Below, one piece after another: positions 1 to 12,200 of a DNA stretch of 64,000 nucleotides. Each line of letters opens with the position of its first letter. Position 1 is the first letter of the stretch. Source of the stretch: Bordetella genomosp. 13 (GTDB lineage: Bacteria; Pseudomonadota; Gammaproteobacteria; Burkholderiales; Burkholderiaceae_B); contig NZ_VEHL01000004.1 of assembly GCF_007679965.1 (NCBI RefSeq), forward strand, positions 186,001 to 250,000, read 5' to 3'. The notes under the pieces were generated by a model. The model was not told the origin of the DNA. It worked only from the letters and a program-made list of their open reading frames with translations, and did no database searches. Made by a program: the position numbers and the translations under genes.

Positions 1-1086
<1,086 letters not shown>

Positions 1087-1096
1087 GCAGCACACC

Positions 1097-2464
1097 TTGG
1101 ATCGCGAGCCGCTCATCGCCTGCGAGCACTGCGCCAGCGTCTATCGCCGGCGCGCCTTGCAACGCGACGAGGCCGCCGTCTGCGGGCGTTGCGGTACGCT
1201 GCTGTGGCGCTACAGCCGCCTGACGCCAGCCGAATGGCTGGCGTTGGTCATCACCGCGCTGGTCGTGTTCGCGCTGGCCAATGCCTATCCGGTGGCCAGC
1301 CTCAGTGTGCAGGGCGTGGTGCAGCGGGCCACGCTGCTGGACGCGGTATCCATCACCTGGCAGCAGGGCCACGAGGTCGTCGCCATCATGACCGGCATGG
1401 CCGGATTCGTGCTGCCCCTGCTCGAGTTGTTGCTGCTGGCATGGTTGCTGGTTCCGTTGGCGCAGGGCCGCGCCGCGCCGGGCATGGCCACGGCGATCCG
1501 CCTGCTGTCCTTGCTGCGGCCCTGGAGCATGGTGCCCGTGTTCCTGCTGGGCTTGCTGGTGTCGGTGGTCAAGCTGGCCGGCATGGCCGCCGTACACCCC
1601 GAGATCGGGCTGGGGGCGTTCTTCCTTCTCACGCTGCTGCTGACGCTGCTGGGCCGCCTGTCGCCGCACGCGCTGTGGCGCCATGCCGAAGCGCGCGGCG
1701 TTGCGCCCGTGCACATCCCCGATCCGCAGTCTGGCCAGGTGCTGGCCGGCTGCCACGTCTGCGGCCAGGTGCAGGCCCTGCCGGGCGATGCCGACCATGC
1801 CGGCGATCCGCACCAATGCGTGCGCTGCGATGCGGTCCTGCACGTGCGCAAGCCGGATCACCTGTCGCGCACCTGGGCCCTGATGATCGCCGCCAGCATC
1901 CTCTACATTCCCGCCAACGTGCTGCCCGTGATGAGCATCACGTCGCTGCTGGGCGATAGCGAGCACACCATCCTGGGCGGCGTGGTCGAACTGTGGAACG
2001 GCGGGTCGTGGGACATCGCCCTGATCGTCTTCGTGGCCAGCGTGATGGTGCCGCTGACCAAGCTGCTGGCCCTGGCCATCCTGGCGTGGTCGACGCAGCG
2101 TCGCCGTACCGGCAACCTGCGCTCGCGCACCCGCATGTACGAGATGGTGGAGTTCATCGGCCAGTGGTCGATGCTGGACGTGTTCGTGGTGATCGTTCTG
2201 GCCGCGCTGGCCGATTTCCCGGGGCTGATGACGATCAGTGCCGGCCCGGGCGCGGCGGCGTTCGGCCTGGTGGTCATACTGACCATGCTGGCCGCCATGA
2301 GCTTCGATCCCCGCCGCGGCTGGGACCATGCCGGGGCCGACGACGAGCCCGATCCCGACGACGCACGGTCTGCGCCGCACGTCATCCCGCCGGGCCCCGT
2401 ACAACCGGTGGCAGCTGTAACCGCACCCGCCACCCAGGCGGAGCAAGGCTCCGGTAGGATATAA
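1097..2464 (+). CDS. pqiA: Paraquat-inducible protein A, inner-membrane PqiA
   Basis: PqiA is the integral inner-membrane partner of the MCE protein PqiB in a lipid-transport system that bridges the envelope. The 455-residue protein has the duplicated PqiA layout. A first zinc-ribbon-like pair (CEHC at residues 9-12, CGRC at 29-32) is followed by four hydrophobic helices. A second cysteine pair (CHVC and CVRC, near residues 218-242) is followed by another helical block. I chose the TTG start at 1097 because a start at the next in-frame GTG would cut off the first CxxC. No ATG occurs until about residue 100. The C-terminal tail is long, acidic and Pro/Ala-rich. It lies 10 bases after clpA and 33 bases before pqiB, so the pqi genes may be read together with clpA. 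Confidence 0.93.
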   Translation: MDREPLIACEHCASVYRRRALQRDEAAVCGRCGTLLWRYSRLTPAEWLALVITALVVFALANAYPVASLSVQGVVQRATLLDAVSITWQQGHEVVAIMTGMAGFVLPLLELLLLAWLLVPLAQGRAAPGMATAIRLLSLLRPWSMVPVFLLGLLVSVVKLAGMAAVHPEIGLGAFFLLTLLLTLLGRLSPHALWRHAEARGVAPVHIPDPQSGQVLAGCHVCGQVQALPGDADHAGDPHQCVRCDAVLHVRKPDHLSRTWALMIAASILYIPANVLPVMSITSLLGDSEHTILGGVVELWNGGSWDIALIVFVASVMVPLTKLLALAILAWSTQRRRTGNLRSRTRMYEMVEFIGQWSMLDVFVVIVLAALADFPGLMTISAGPGAAAFGLVVILTMLAAMSFDPRRGWDHAGADDEPDPDDARSAPHVIPPGPVQPVAAVTAPATQAEQGSGRI

Positions 2465-2497
2465 GCCCATTACCGTAAGACTAAGAGTCACGAGCCC

Positions 2498-4171
2498 ATG
2501 GCTGACCCTACGCCAGACAACAAGATCGAGCCCGCTTCCCGGGCAACCGTAGGCGTACCGGACGTCGTCAGGAAGAAAAAGCGCCGCATGTCCTGGATCT
2601 GGCTGGTGCCCATCGTGGCGGCCATCGCGGGCCTGTCGCTGGTGGTCCGCACCTGGATGCAGGCGGGCCCCGAGATCACCATCCAGTTCGAGACCGCCGA
2701 GGGCCTGGAGGTCGGCAAGACCCAGGTGCGCTACAAGGACGTCGTCATCGGCGTGGTCAAGGGCATCCGCTTCAACGAGGATCGCAGCAAGGTGGTCGTC
2801 GAGGCGGCGCTGGCCAAGGAAGTGGCCGACCTGGCGCGCGACGGCACCAACTTCTGGGTGGTGCGCCCGCGCCTGGGCTTCACGGGCGTATCGGGGCTGG
2901 GCACGCTGCTGTCGGGCGCCTACATCGGCGTGGATGCTTCCGAGGGCGTGGCCGACAAGAAGGGCAAGCCCGAGAAGCTCAGTTTCGTGGGCCTGGAGAC
3001 GCCACCCGCGGTGACGCACGACCGCACGGGCAAACGTTTCGTGCTGCGGGCCAGCAACCTGGGGTCGCTGGACATCGGATCGCCGGTCTACTACCGCCGC
3101 ATCAACGTGGGCCGCGTGGTGGGCTATGCGCTGGACAAGGATGGGCAGGCGGTCAACATCGAGGTGTTCATCGACGCGCCCAACGACCGCTTCGTCACCG
3201 AAGGCACGCGCTTCTGGAATGCCAGCGGGGTCGATGTGTCGGTCAACGCGGACGGCCTGAAGATGCGCACGCAGTCGCTGGTGTCCATGGCCATTGGCGG
3301 CATCGCGTTCGAGCATCTGTCCACCCGCCAGGCCGAGCCGGCCAAGGCGGACGCGCAGTTCGACCTGTATTCCGGCGAGGCCGACGCCAAGTCCAATCCC
3401 GACGGCACGCCGTTCCGCATCCGCATGCGGTTCGACCAGTCGGTGCGCGGGCTGGCGGTGGGCGCGCCGGTCGACTTCCAGGGCATCACGCTGGGCGACG
3501 TCACCGCGGTCACCATCGACTTCGATACCGAGAAGAAGCGTTTCTACGCGCTGGCCGACGCCACGCTGTATCCCGAACGCCTGGGCGGCGTCTACGAGAA
3601 GCTGCAGGCCGAGACCGGCGGCAATCTCCAGGCCGGCCAGAAGCTGCTGGGCACGATGATCAAGTACGGCCTGCGCGCGCAGCTGCGTTCGGCCAACCTG
3701 CTGACGGGCCAGCTGTACGTGGTGCTGGATTCGTTCCCGAAAGCCAAGCCGGTGGAGTTCGTGCCCAGCGATCCCGCCATGATCCCGACCATGCCGGGCC
3801 AGCTCGACCAGCTGCAGGAGCAGATCGGCAGCATCGTCAGCAAGATCGAGAAGATCCCGTTCGAGCAGATCGGCAAGGACCTGCACAATACGTTGCAGAG
3901 CACCTCGCGCGTGGTCAACCAGATCGACAAGCAGTTGGCGCCCGATGCGCGCAAGGTGCTGCGGCAGGCCCAGCAGTCGCTGCAGAGCGTCGACCGCATG
4001 CTGGCGCCCGACGCCTCGCTGCCGGTCAATGCCGAGCGCGCCATGCAGGAACTGTCGCGCGCGGCGCGGTCGCTGCGAGCCCTGTCGGAATTCCTGCAGA
4101 CCAATCCGGAATCGCTGCTGCGCGGGCGCGGCGACGATCCCATCCCGGGCGCCGGCCCCGTGAGGAACTAG
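2498..4171 (+). CDS. pqiB: PqiB, MCE (MlaD) family lipid-transport protein
   Basis: This 557-residue protein has a short cytoplasmic tail, one transmembrane helix near residues 31-51 (MSWIWLVPIVAAIAGLSLVV) and then three MCE/MlaD domains at roughly 55-145, 165-230 and 290-400. The C-terminal 130 residues are predicted helical and heptad-like, as expected for the needle-like helical bundle of PqiB. In the family, PqiB hexamers form a periplasmic tunnel that links the inner membrane to the outer-membrane lipoprotein PqiC. The number of MCE domains (three, not seven) separates it from YebT/LetB. The ATG start has only a weak purine-rich stretch upstream. The stop codon ends at the base before the pqiC start, so translation is probably coupled. 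Confidence 0.94.
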   Translation: MADPTPDNKIEPASRATVGVPDVVRKKKRRMSWIWLVPIVAAIAGLSLVVRTWMQAGPEITIQFETAEGLEVGKTQVRYKDVVIGVVKGIRFNEDRSKVVVEAALAKEVADLARDGTNFWVVRPRLGFTGVSGLGTLLSGAYIGVDASEGVADKKGKPEKLSFVGLETPPAVTHDRTGKRFVLRASNLGSLDIGSPVYYRRINVGRVVGYALDKDGQAVNIEVFIDAPNDRFVTEGTRFWNASGVDVSVNADGLKMRTQSLVSMAIGGIAFEHLSTRQAEPAKADAQFDLYSGEADAKSNPDGTPFRIRMRFDQSVRGLAVGAPVDFQGITLGDVTAVTIDFDTEKKRFYALADATLYPERLGGVYEKLQAETGGNLQAGQKLLGTMIKYGLRAQLRSANLLTGQLYVVLDSFPKAKPVEFVPSDPAMIPTMPGQLDQLQEQIGSIVSKIEKIPFEQIGKDLHNTLQSTSRVVNQIDKQLAPDARKVLRQAQQSLQSVDRMLAPDASLPVNAERAMQELSRAARSLRALSEFLQTNPESLLRGRGDDPIPGAGPVRN

Positions 4172-4930
4172 ATGACACAACGCCTTTTCGCCTTGCCGTC
4201 CGCCGCGCGCTCGAACGGCCGCGCGCGGACCGCGCGCGCGTCCCTGTTCCGATTGGCGGGGGCGGCCGCGCTGGCCGCCGCCACGCTGGCCGGATGCGCA
4301 GGATCCCCGCCGGTGCGGTACCACACGCTGGTGGCACCGCCGTCCGCTGCCGGGGTGGCCGATGCCCCTGCGCAGACCGCAGCCGTGCCCGCCGGCTACA
4401 TGATCGAGGTGCTGCCCGTCAGCGTGCCGCCGCAGGTGGACCAGCCGCAGCTGATGCTGCGCAGCGGCACGGGGCAGCTTACCGCCCAGTATTCCGACCG
4501 CTGGAGCTCGCCGCTGTCCGACGAGTTCCGCGATGCGCTGTCCGCGGCGCTGACGCAGCGCCTGGGCGTGCCCGACGTGCGCGTGGTCAAGCCCCTGGGC
4601 GATACGCCCGTGTGGCGCGTGCTGGTGGACGTGCAGCGCTTCGAGTCCACGCCGGGCGCGGCCTCCGTGATCGAGGCCACGTGGCGCGTGCGGCGCGACG
4701 CGCTGGACAGGACCGCGGGCCTGCTGTGCCGCAGCCGGGTCGACGTGCCCGTGCCGAACGGCACCGCCGCGGCAGACGCCGGCAGCCAGACCGAGGCCTC
4801 GCTGGTGCAGGCGCACCAGCAGGCGGTCGTGCTGCTGGGCGACACCATCGCCTCGGCCATCCGGTCGCAGGGCAAGTCCGCCACGCCGGCGTCCGCTCGG
4901 GTGAGGGTGCTGGGCTGCGTGAGTGCCTGA
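4172..4930 (+). CDS. pqiC: PqiC-like outer-membrane lipoprotein
   Basis: The 252-residue product is the lipoprotein member of the Pqi system (ABC-type transport auxiliary lipoprotein, DUF330 family). A positively charged N-terminus and hydrophobic stretch lead to the lipobox LAGC with the lipidated cysteine at residue 42. The mature part carries the family pattern RYHTL followed by VLPVSVPPQVDQPQL. The signal peptide is longer than usual; a later start cannot be excluded but no in-frame ATG precedes the hydrophobic core. The ATG directly abuts the PqiB stop, which supports one pqiABC operon. In the family, PqiC docks the PqiB needle at the outer membrane. Confidence 0.9.
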   Translation: MTQRLFALPSAARSNGRARTARASLFRLAGAAALAAATLAGCAGSPPVRYHTLVAPPSAAGVADAPAQTAAVPAGYMIEVLPVSVPPQVDQPQLMLRSGTGQLTAQYSDRWSSPLSDEFRDALSAALTQRLGVPDVRVVKPLGDTPVWRVLVDVQRFESTPGAASVIEATWRVRRDALDRTAGLLCRSRVDVPVPNGTAAADAGSQTEASLVQAHQQAVVLLGDTIASAIRSQGKSATPASARVRVLGCVSA

Positions 4931-4965
4931 GACGCATGTCTGTGCGTGAGGCTCCAGGCATGTTG

Positions 4966-5014
4966 TCAAGGGTAAACCCTTAAAGGTTAACCAGCATTTC
5001 AAATCGGTTGCAAC
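4966..5014 (+). promoter_or_regulatory. Putative promoter/operator of the polyamine-type ABC operon
   Basis: This stretch is distinctly AT-richer than its surroundings. It holds two palindromes, AAGGGT-AA-ACCCTT at 4968-4981 and GGTTAACC at 4985-4992, followed by AAATCGGTTGCAAC at 5001-5014. Related elements in the same order (GGGGTwATCG, TACC, AATnCGGTGCA) recur before the genes at 16792 and 18113. I cannot assign -35 and -10 boxes with confidence. The palindromes suggest binding of a dimeric regulator. Confidence 0.4.
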
Positions 5015-5098
5015 TTCCTTAGTATCCCGGTTTACCGATAGATACACCGCGTTCTTTTTCACGGGCCTGTCCGTGGCGCGGTGTCTTACTAAGGAAGT
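5013..5098 (+). promoter_or_regulatory. Leader stem-loop that can sequester the permease ribosome binding site
   Basis: ACTTCCTTAGTA at 5013-5024 is perfectly complementary to TACTAAGGAAGT at 5087-5098. The second arm contains the Shine-Dalgarno sequence AAGGAAG (5091-5097) of the TTG start at 5102. Inside lies a second perfect 8-bp stem, ACACCGCG at 5044-5051 with CGCGGTGT at 5077-5084, and a small ACGG/CCGT stem at 5061-5064 and 5071-5074. If transcribed together, the nested structure would hide the ribosome binding site. It may be a translational switch; alternatively the arms are simply a DNA operator. Confidence 0.5.
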
Positions 5099-5101
5099 GT
5101 C

Positions 5102-5965
5102 TTGGCAATCACCGCTACGCCCGCCCCGGGCGCCGATGCGCCGGCTCCCGTCCGGCGAGGCCGCTTTCCCCTGGCGCGCATCCTGCATCGCGCCTTCGTC
5201 GTCCTGATGTACTTCTTCATGCTCTGCCCGCTGATCTTCGTGGTGTGGCTGAGCTTCTTCAAGGACGCCATCCTTTTCTTCCCCCCGTCCGGCTACACCA
5301 CGCAGTGGTACTTGAAGGCCTGGGACAACGACGCCTTCGCCAACGGTTTCCTGTTCAGCCTGCAGGTAGCCGTGCTGGCCGCCGTCGCCGGCGTGGCGAT
5401 GGGCGTGCTGGCCGCACTGGGCATCGTCCGCTACAAGTTCGCGGGCGGGCGCAGCGTCAACACGCTGCTGCTGTCGCCGCTGCTCATCCCGGGCATCGTC
5501 GCCGGCATCGCCATCTACCTGTTCTACCTGGCGGCCGAGAACTACCTGGACATGGACATCGTGGGCACGTACGGCGGGCTGGTCATCGCCCACGTGTGCC
5601 TGACCATTCCCTGGACCGTGCGCCTGGTGTCGGCCAGCATGGCCGGCCTGGATCCTTCCATCGAAGAGGCGGCCCGCAACCTGGGCGCCAGCGGCCGAGT
5701 GGCCTTCCTGCGCGTCACGCTGCCCATGCTGCGGCCGGCCATCGTGGCGGCGGCGCTGTTCAGCTTCGTGGTCTCGTTCGAGAACCTCGAACTGTCGCTT
5801 TCCCTGGTGGGCCCGGGCCATACGACCCTGCCCATCGCAATCATGCAATACCTCGAATTCAATCTGGATCCCACCATCGCGGCGGTGGCATCGGTCCAGA
5901 TCCTGCTGTTGGGCATCGTCATGCTGGTGACCGACCGCTTCGTGAAACTCAGCCAGGTGGTTTAA
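5102..5965 (+). CDS. ABC transporter permease, polyamine (PotC/YdcV) type
   Basis: This 287-residue inner-membrane permease belongs to the binding-protein-dependent transport family used for spermidine/putrescine-like substrates. About six transmembrane helices are visible, beginning with LHRAFVVLMYFFMLCPLIF. The EAA loop that contacts the ATPase is present (IEEAARNLGASG, near residue 198). The TTG start is supported by AAGGAAG four bases upstream and by the absence of a nearby ATG. Six bases separate it from the ATPase gene. Together with the next two genes it makes a heterodimeric permease plus ATPase. A binding protein of the matching class is not in this operon, but one is encoded at 16792. 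The transported compound is not known; the downstream hydrolases suggest an amide or peptide rather than a simple polyamine. Confidence 0.9.
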   Translation: MAITATPAPGADAPAPVRRGRFPLARILHRAFVVLMYFFMLCPLIFVVWLSFFKDAILFFPPSGYTTQWYLKAWDNDAFANGFLFSLQVAVLAAVAGVAMGVLAALGIVRYKFAGGRSVNTLLLSPLLIPGIVAGIAIYLFYLAAENYLDMDIVGTYGGLVIAHVCLTIPWTVRLVSASMAGLDPSIEEAARNLGASGRVAFLRVTLPMLRPAIVAAALFSFVVSFENLELSLSLVGPGHTTLPIAIMQYLEFNLDPTIAAVASVQILLLGIVMLVTDRFVKLSQVV

Positions 5966-5971
5966 GAAAAA

Positions 5972-7021
<1,050 letters not shown>

Positions 7022-7031
7022 CGGGGCCGCG

Positions 7032-7919
7032 ATGACGACGACCGCTATCGCCCGACCCAGCCGCGAATCGCGCCTGCTCGGCCCCAGCATGGCCTTCCCG
7101 GCCTCGCTGGTGGTGCTGCTGATCATCATGGTGCCGATCCTGCTGCTGTTCCGCTACAGCTTCAACAAGTTCGATCCGCAGGAAATGATGCAGGAGGCGT
7201 TCACGTTCGAGAACTACGTGCGCTTCTTCTCCGACCCGTACTACCACGACGTGTTCTTCAACACGATCTGGGTGGCCGCGCTGTGCACGGTGCTGGCGCT
7301 GGTGCTGGGCTTTCCGGTGGCGTACTTCCTGGCCAAGACGCAGAGCCGCTACAAGAGCCTGTTCATCATCCTGCTGGTGTTCCCGCTGATGGTGGGCAAC
7401 GTGGTGCGCGCCGCCGGCTGGATGGTGATCCTGGGCAACGCCGGCGCGTTGAACGCGCTGCTGTCGACCCTGGGCCTGATCAGCCAGCCGATGAAGTTCA
7501 TGTACACGCCCACGGCCGTGGTCATCGGCACCACCGCGGTGGTCATGCCCTATCTCATCCTCACGTTGCAGAGCGTTCTGGAAGGCATCGACTTCTCCGT
7601 GGAGGAGGCCGCGCAGAACCTGGGCGCGGGCTTCTTCACCACCTTCCGCCGCGTGCTGCTGCCCATCGCCGCGCCCGGCGTGGCGGCCGGCACCATGCTG
7701 GTGTTCATCCTGTGCATGAACGCCTACGCCACGCCCGTGCTGCTGGGCGGCACCGGCCTGACCATGATGGCGCCGGCGCTGTACGACCAGATCACGCGCG
7801 CCTCGAACTGGCCGTTCGGCTCGGCGCTGGCGCTGGTGCTGGTGTGCGCCACGCTGCTGATCGCGACCTTTTCCAACTGGCTGATCCATCGCCGCTACGT
7901 CAAGACGATGGGCTCCTGA
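7032..7919 (+). CDS. ABC transporter permease, polyamine (PotB/YdcU) type
   Basis: This is the second inner-membrane permease, 295 residues, with about six hydrophobic segments and the EAA loop VEEAAQNLGAGF. I place the start at the ATG at 7032. The open frame extends 20 codons further upstream, but that part overlaps the ATPase gene and is not hydrophobic or family-like, while the sequence from MTTTAIARPS onward is a typical cytoplasmic tail before the first helix. It pairs with the permease at 5102. The gap of 48 bases to the amidohydrolase keeps that gene in the same likely operon. Confidence 0.9.
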   Translation: MTTTAIARPSRESRLLGPSMAFPASLVVLLIIMVPILLLFRYSFNKFDPQEMMQEAFTFENYVRFFSDPYYHDVFFNTIWVAALCTVLALVLGFPVAYFLAKTQSRYKSLFIILLVFPLMVGNVVRAAGWMVILGNAGALNALLSTLGLISQPMKFMYTPTAVVIGTTAVVMPYLILTLQSVLEGIDFSVEEAAQNLGAGFFTTFRRVLLPIAAPGVAAGTMLVFILCMNAYATPVLLGGTGLTMMAPALYDQITRASNWPFGSALALVLVCATLLIATFSNWLIHRRYVKTMGS

Positions 7920-7967
7920 TTTTCCTTCCGACCTGATTCCGATAACGATACGTACGGAGCAACCAGA

Positions 7968-9215
7968 ATGACCGCTGTACTGTTCAAGAATGCCGCCTTG
8001 CTCGATCCCACGCAGCCCGAGCTGCAGGAGGGCTTCCACGTGCTGGTGGAGGACGGGAAGATCAAGGAAGTGTCCGATAAGCCGCTGTCGGCCTCATCCG
8101 CCCAGGTCATCGACGTGGCCGGCAAGACGCTGATGCCCGGCCTGATCGACCTGCACGCCCACGTCATGGCCACGCAGCTGAACCTCAGCTCGCAGGGCGT
8201 GCTGCCCGACGCGCTGGTGATGATGCGCGCCGTGCCCATCATGTCCGCCATGCTGCGCCGCGGCTTCACCACCGTGCGCGATGCGGGCGGCGCCGGCTGG
8301 GGCCTGAAGTGCGCCGTGGAAGAGGGCGTCGTGGCGGGCCCGCGCCTGTTCATCTCGGGCCGCGCCATCAGCCAGACCGGCGGCCACGGCGATCCGCGTC
8401 CCCGTTCCGACCACCTGCGTCCCATGAGCTTCTGCGGCTGCTGCTTCCGCGCCGGCGACATCGGCCGCGTGGCCGACGGCATCGAGGACGTGCGCAAGGC
8501 CGTGCGCCAGGAACTGCAGATGGGCGCCGACCAGATCAAGATGATGGCCTCGGGCGGCGTGGCCTCGCCCACCGACCCCATCGCCTCGTTCGGCTACTCC
8601 GAGGACGAGATCCGCGTCATCGTCGAGGAAGCCGCCGGCCGCCAGACCTATGTGATGGCCCACTCGTACACGGCCGAGGCCATCGAGCGCGCCGTGCGCC
8701 TGGGCGTGCGCACCATCGAGCACGGCAACCTGGTCGACGAGCGCGTGGCCAAGATCATGGCCGAGAAGGGCGCGTTCGTGGTGCCCACGCTGGTCACCTA
8801 CGAAGCGCTGGCCAACGAAGGCGCCGACTACGGCCTGCCGCCCGACAGCGTCGCCAAGATCGCCACGGTGCGCACCGCCGGCCTGCATTCGCTGGAAATC
8901 TACAAGAAGGCCGGCGTGAAGATGGGCTTCGGCTCCGACCTGCTGGGTCCGTCGCAGCGCCTGCAGAGCGACGAATTCCGCATCCGCGCCGAAGTGCTGT
9001 CGAACTGGGAAGTGATCCAGAGCGCCACCACCACGGCCGCCGAGGTGCTGCGCATGGAAGGCCGCCTGGGCCGCCTGGTGCCGGGCGCCACCGCCGACGT
9101 GCTGGTGGTGGACGGCAATCCGTACCGCGACGTGTCGTGCCTGCTGGGCCAGGGCGACCATATTCCCCTGGTGATGAAAGACGGCGCGATCCATCACAAC
9201 GAACTCAAGGCCTGA
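7968..9215 (+). CDS. Amidohydrolase-superfamily metal-dependent hydrolase (prolidase-like subgroup)
   Basis: The 415-residue enzyme belongs to the amidohydrolase superfamily group that includes imidazolonepropionase-like and Xaa-Pro or Xaa-Arg dipeptidases. Metal-site features are visible: HAH at residues 63-65, a lysine in ADQIKMMASGG (probable carboxylated Lys), histidines in VMAHSYT and TIEHG, and the late aspartate in FGSDLLGP. A ribosome-binding-like GGAGC precedes the ATG. It sits between a transporter and putA, so I infer that it releases an amino acid, perhaps proline, from an imported dipeptide or amide. That substrate is inference; the superfamily is clear. It ends 7 bases before putA. 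Confidence 0.88.
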   Translation: MTAVLFKNAALLDPTQPELQEGFHVLVEDGKIKEVSDKPLSASSAQVIDVAGKTLMPGLIDLHAHVMATQLNLSSQGVLPDALVMMRAVPIMSAMLRRGFTTVRDAGGAGWGLKCAVEEGVVAGPRLFISGRAISQTGGHGDPRPRSDHLRPMSFCGCCFRAGDIGRVADGIEDVRKAVRQELQMGADQIKMMASGGVASPTDPIASFGYSEDEIRVIVEEAAGRQTYVMAHSYTAEAIERAVRLGVRTIEHGNLVDERVAKIMAEKGAFVVPTLVTYEALANEGADYGLPPDSVAKIATVRTAGLHSLEIYKKAGVKMGFGSDLLGPSQRLQSDEFRIRAEVLSNWEVIQSATTTAAEVLRMEGRLGRLVPGATADVLVVDGNPYRDVSCLLGQGDHIPLVMKDGAIHHNELKA

Positions 9216-9222
9216 ATTCGCC

Positions 9223-12200
9223 ATGGTCAGTACAACTCTGGGCGTCAAGGTGGACGACGCCCTGCGTGACCGCCTCAAAGCGGCCGCGCAGAAGCTCAAC
9301 TGCACGCCGCACTGGCTGCACAAGCAGGCGTTGCTGTCTTACCTCGACAAGATCGAGCGCGGGCAGCTGCCCGCCGAGATGGCGCACCTGTCGGCCGACG
9401 AGGCCGAGAGCGAAGACACCGACAACGCGGCTTCGGCCGCCACCCCGCCTTTCTTCGAGTTCGGCCAGGACGTGCAGCCGCAATCCGTGCTGCGCGCGGC
9501 CATCACCGCGGCCTACCGGCGCCCCGAGCCCGAATGCGTGCCGCTGCTGCTGGGGCAGGCGCGCATGCCCAACCTGGAGAAGATCCACGCCATGGCCGCA
9601 GGCCTGGTGCAGGCCCTGCGCGGCAAGCGCACGGGCGGCGGCGTGGAAGGCCTGATCCAGGAGTTCTCGCTGTCCAGCCAGGAAGGCGTGGCGCTGATGT
9701 GCCTGGCCGAAGCCCTGCTGCGCATTCCCGACCGCGCCACGCGCGACGCGCTGATCCGCGACAAGGTGGCCCGCGGCGACTGGAAGTCGCACATCGGCGG
9801 ACGCCAGTCGCTGTTCGTCAACGCGGCCACCTGGGGCCTGATGCTGACGGGCAAGCTGGTGGCCGTGAACAGCGAGCAGAACCTGTCGCGCGCGCTGACG
9901 CGCCTGATCGGCAAGGGCGGCGAGCCCCTGATCCGCAAGGGCGTGAACCTCGCGATGCGCATGATGGGCGAGCAGTTCGTGTCGGGCCAGACCATCTCCG
10001 AGGCGCTGGCCAACAACCGCAAGATGGAGTCGCGCGGCTTCCGCTATTCGTACGACATGCTGGGCGAGGCCGCCACCACGGCCGAGGACGCCGAGCGCTA
10101 CTACGCCTCGTACGAGCAGGCCATCCATGCCATCGGCAAGGCCGGCGCGGGCCGTGGTATCTACGAAGGCCCCGGCATCTCGATCAAGCTGTCGGCGCTG
10201 CATCCGCGCTACGCGCGCGCCCAGCGCGACCGCGTCATGAGCGAGCTGCTGCCGCGCGTGCGCGCGCTGGCCGTGCTGGCGCGCGGCTACGACGTGGGCC
10301 TGAACATCGATGCCGAAGAGGCCGACCGCCTCGAGATCTCGCTGGACCTGCTGGAGGCGCTCTGTCACACGCCCGAGCTGGAGGGCTGGAACGGCATCGG
10401 CTTCGTCATCCAGGCCTACCAGAAGCGCGCGCCGTTCGTCATCGACTTCGTGATCGACCTGGCGCGCCGCAGCCGCCACCGCATCATGGTGCGGCTGGTG
10501 AAGGGCGCCTACTGGGACACCGAGATCAAGCGCGCCCAGGTCGACGGCCTGGAAGGCTATCCGGTCTATACCCGCAAGATCTACACCGACGTGGCGTACC
10601 TGGCGTGCGCCCGCAAGCTGCTGGGCGCGCCGGAGGCCGTCTATCCGCAGTTCGCCACGCACAACGCCTACACGCTGGCGGCCATCTACCAGCTGGCCGG
10701 CCAGAACTACTATCCCGGCCAGTACGAGTTCCAGTGCCTGCATGGCATGGGCGAACCGCTGTACGAAGAGGTGGTGGGGCCGGTGGCGCAGGGCAAGCTG
10801 AACCGCCCGTGCCGCATCTACGCGCCGGTGGGCACGCACGAGACGCTGCTGGCCTACCTGGTGCGCCGCCTGCTGGAGAACGGCGCCAACACCTCCTTCG
10901 TCAACCTGATCGGCGACGAAAGCATCCCCGTCGACCAGCTGGTGGCCGATCCCGTCGAGGCGGCCGCGCGCGTGGTGCCGCTGGGCGCGCCGCACGAGAA
11001 GATTCCGCTGCCGCGCGAGCTGTACGGGTCCGCGGCCAAGGGCGAGCGCATCAACTCTGCCGGCCTGGACCTGAGCAACGAGCATCGCCTCAGTTCCCTT
11101 TCGGCCGCGCTGCTGGCCAGCGCCGCGACCGCGTGGCGCGCGGGCCCGATGCTGGGCGAGGCGGCTACCTGGAACGACGAGCGCGCCGCCGACGTGCGCA
11201 ATCCGGCCGACCACCGCGACGTGGTGGGCCGGGTCATCGAGGCCGATTCCAGCGAGGTGAAGGCCGCGCTGCGCGAGGCCGCCAACGCCGCGCCGATCTG
11301 GCAGTCCACGCCGGTCGAGGCGCGCGCGCAGTGCCTGCGCCGCGCCGCGCAGCTGCTGGAGGAACGCATGCAGGGCCTGCTGGGCCTGATCGTGCGCGAG
11401 GCCGGCAAGTCGCTGCCCAACGCCATTGCCGAGGTGCGCGAGGCCGTCGACTTCCTGCGCTACTACGCCGACCAGATCGAACGCGAGTTCGGCAACGACA
11501 CGCACCGCCCGCTGGGTACCGTGCTGTGCATCAGCCCGTGGAACTTCCCGCTGGCCATCTTCACCGGCCAGGTCGCGGCCGCGCTGGCGGCGGGCAACAC
11601 CGTCATCGCCAAGCCCGCCGAACAGACGCCGCTGATCGCCGCGCAGGCGGTCGAGATCCTGCGCCAGGCCGGCGTGCCCGCGGGCGCGGTGCAGTTGCTG
11701 CCGGGCCGCGGCGAGACCGTGGGCGCCGAACTGGTGGCCAGTCCGGGCGTGCACGGCGTGATGTTCACGGGCTCGACCGAGGTGGCGCGCCTGATCGCGC
11801 GCGCCCTGGCAGACCGCCTGGACGACGCCGGCCGCACCATCCCGCTGATCGCCGAGACCGGCGGCCAGAACGCCATGATCGTCGACTCGTCGGCACTGGC
11901 CGAGCAGGTCGTGGCCGACGTGCTGAACTCGGCCTACGACTCGGCCGGCCAGCGCTGTTCGGCGCTGCGCGTGCTGTGCGTGCAGGAAGACAGCGCCGAC
12001 CACGTGCTGACCATGCTGCGCGGCGCCATGCGCGAGCTGCGCGTGGGCAATCCAGACCAGCTGTCCACCGATGTGGGCCCGGTGATCGACGCGGAAGCCC
12101 GCAACGGCATCCAGCGCCACATCGAGGCCATGCGCACGGCCGGCCGCCGCGTCGACCAGATCGAGATGGATGCGCGCACGCGCTACGGCACCTTCGTGCC

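Noticed and set aside
4925..4953. Hairpin after pqiC as an intrinsic terminator
   Set aside because: The stem is interrupted and no U-run follows.
4990..5016. Sigma-54 promoter suggested by TTGCA near 5008
   Set aside because: The required TGGCAC element five bases upstream of TTGC is absent here and at the related site near 16714.
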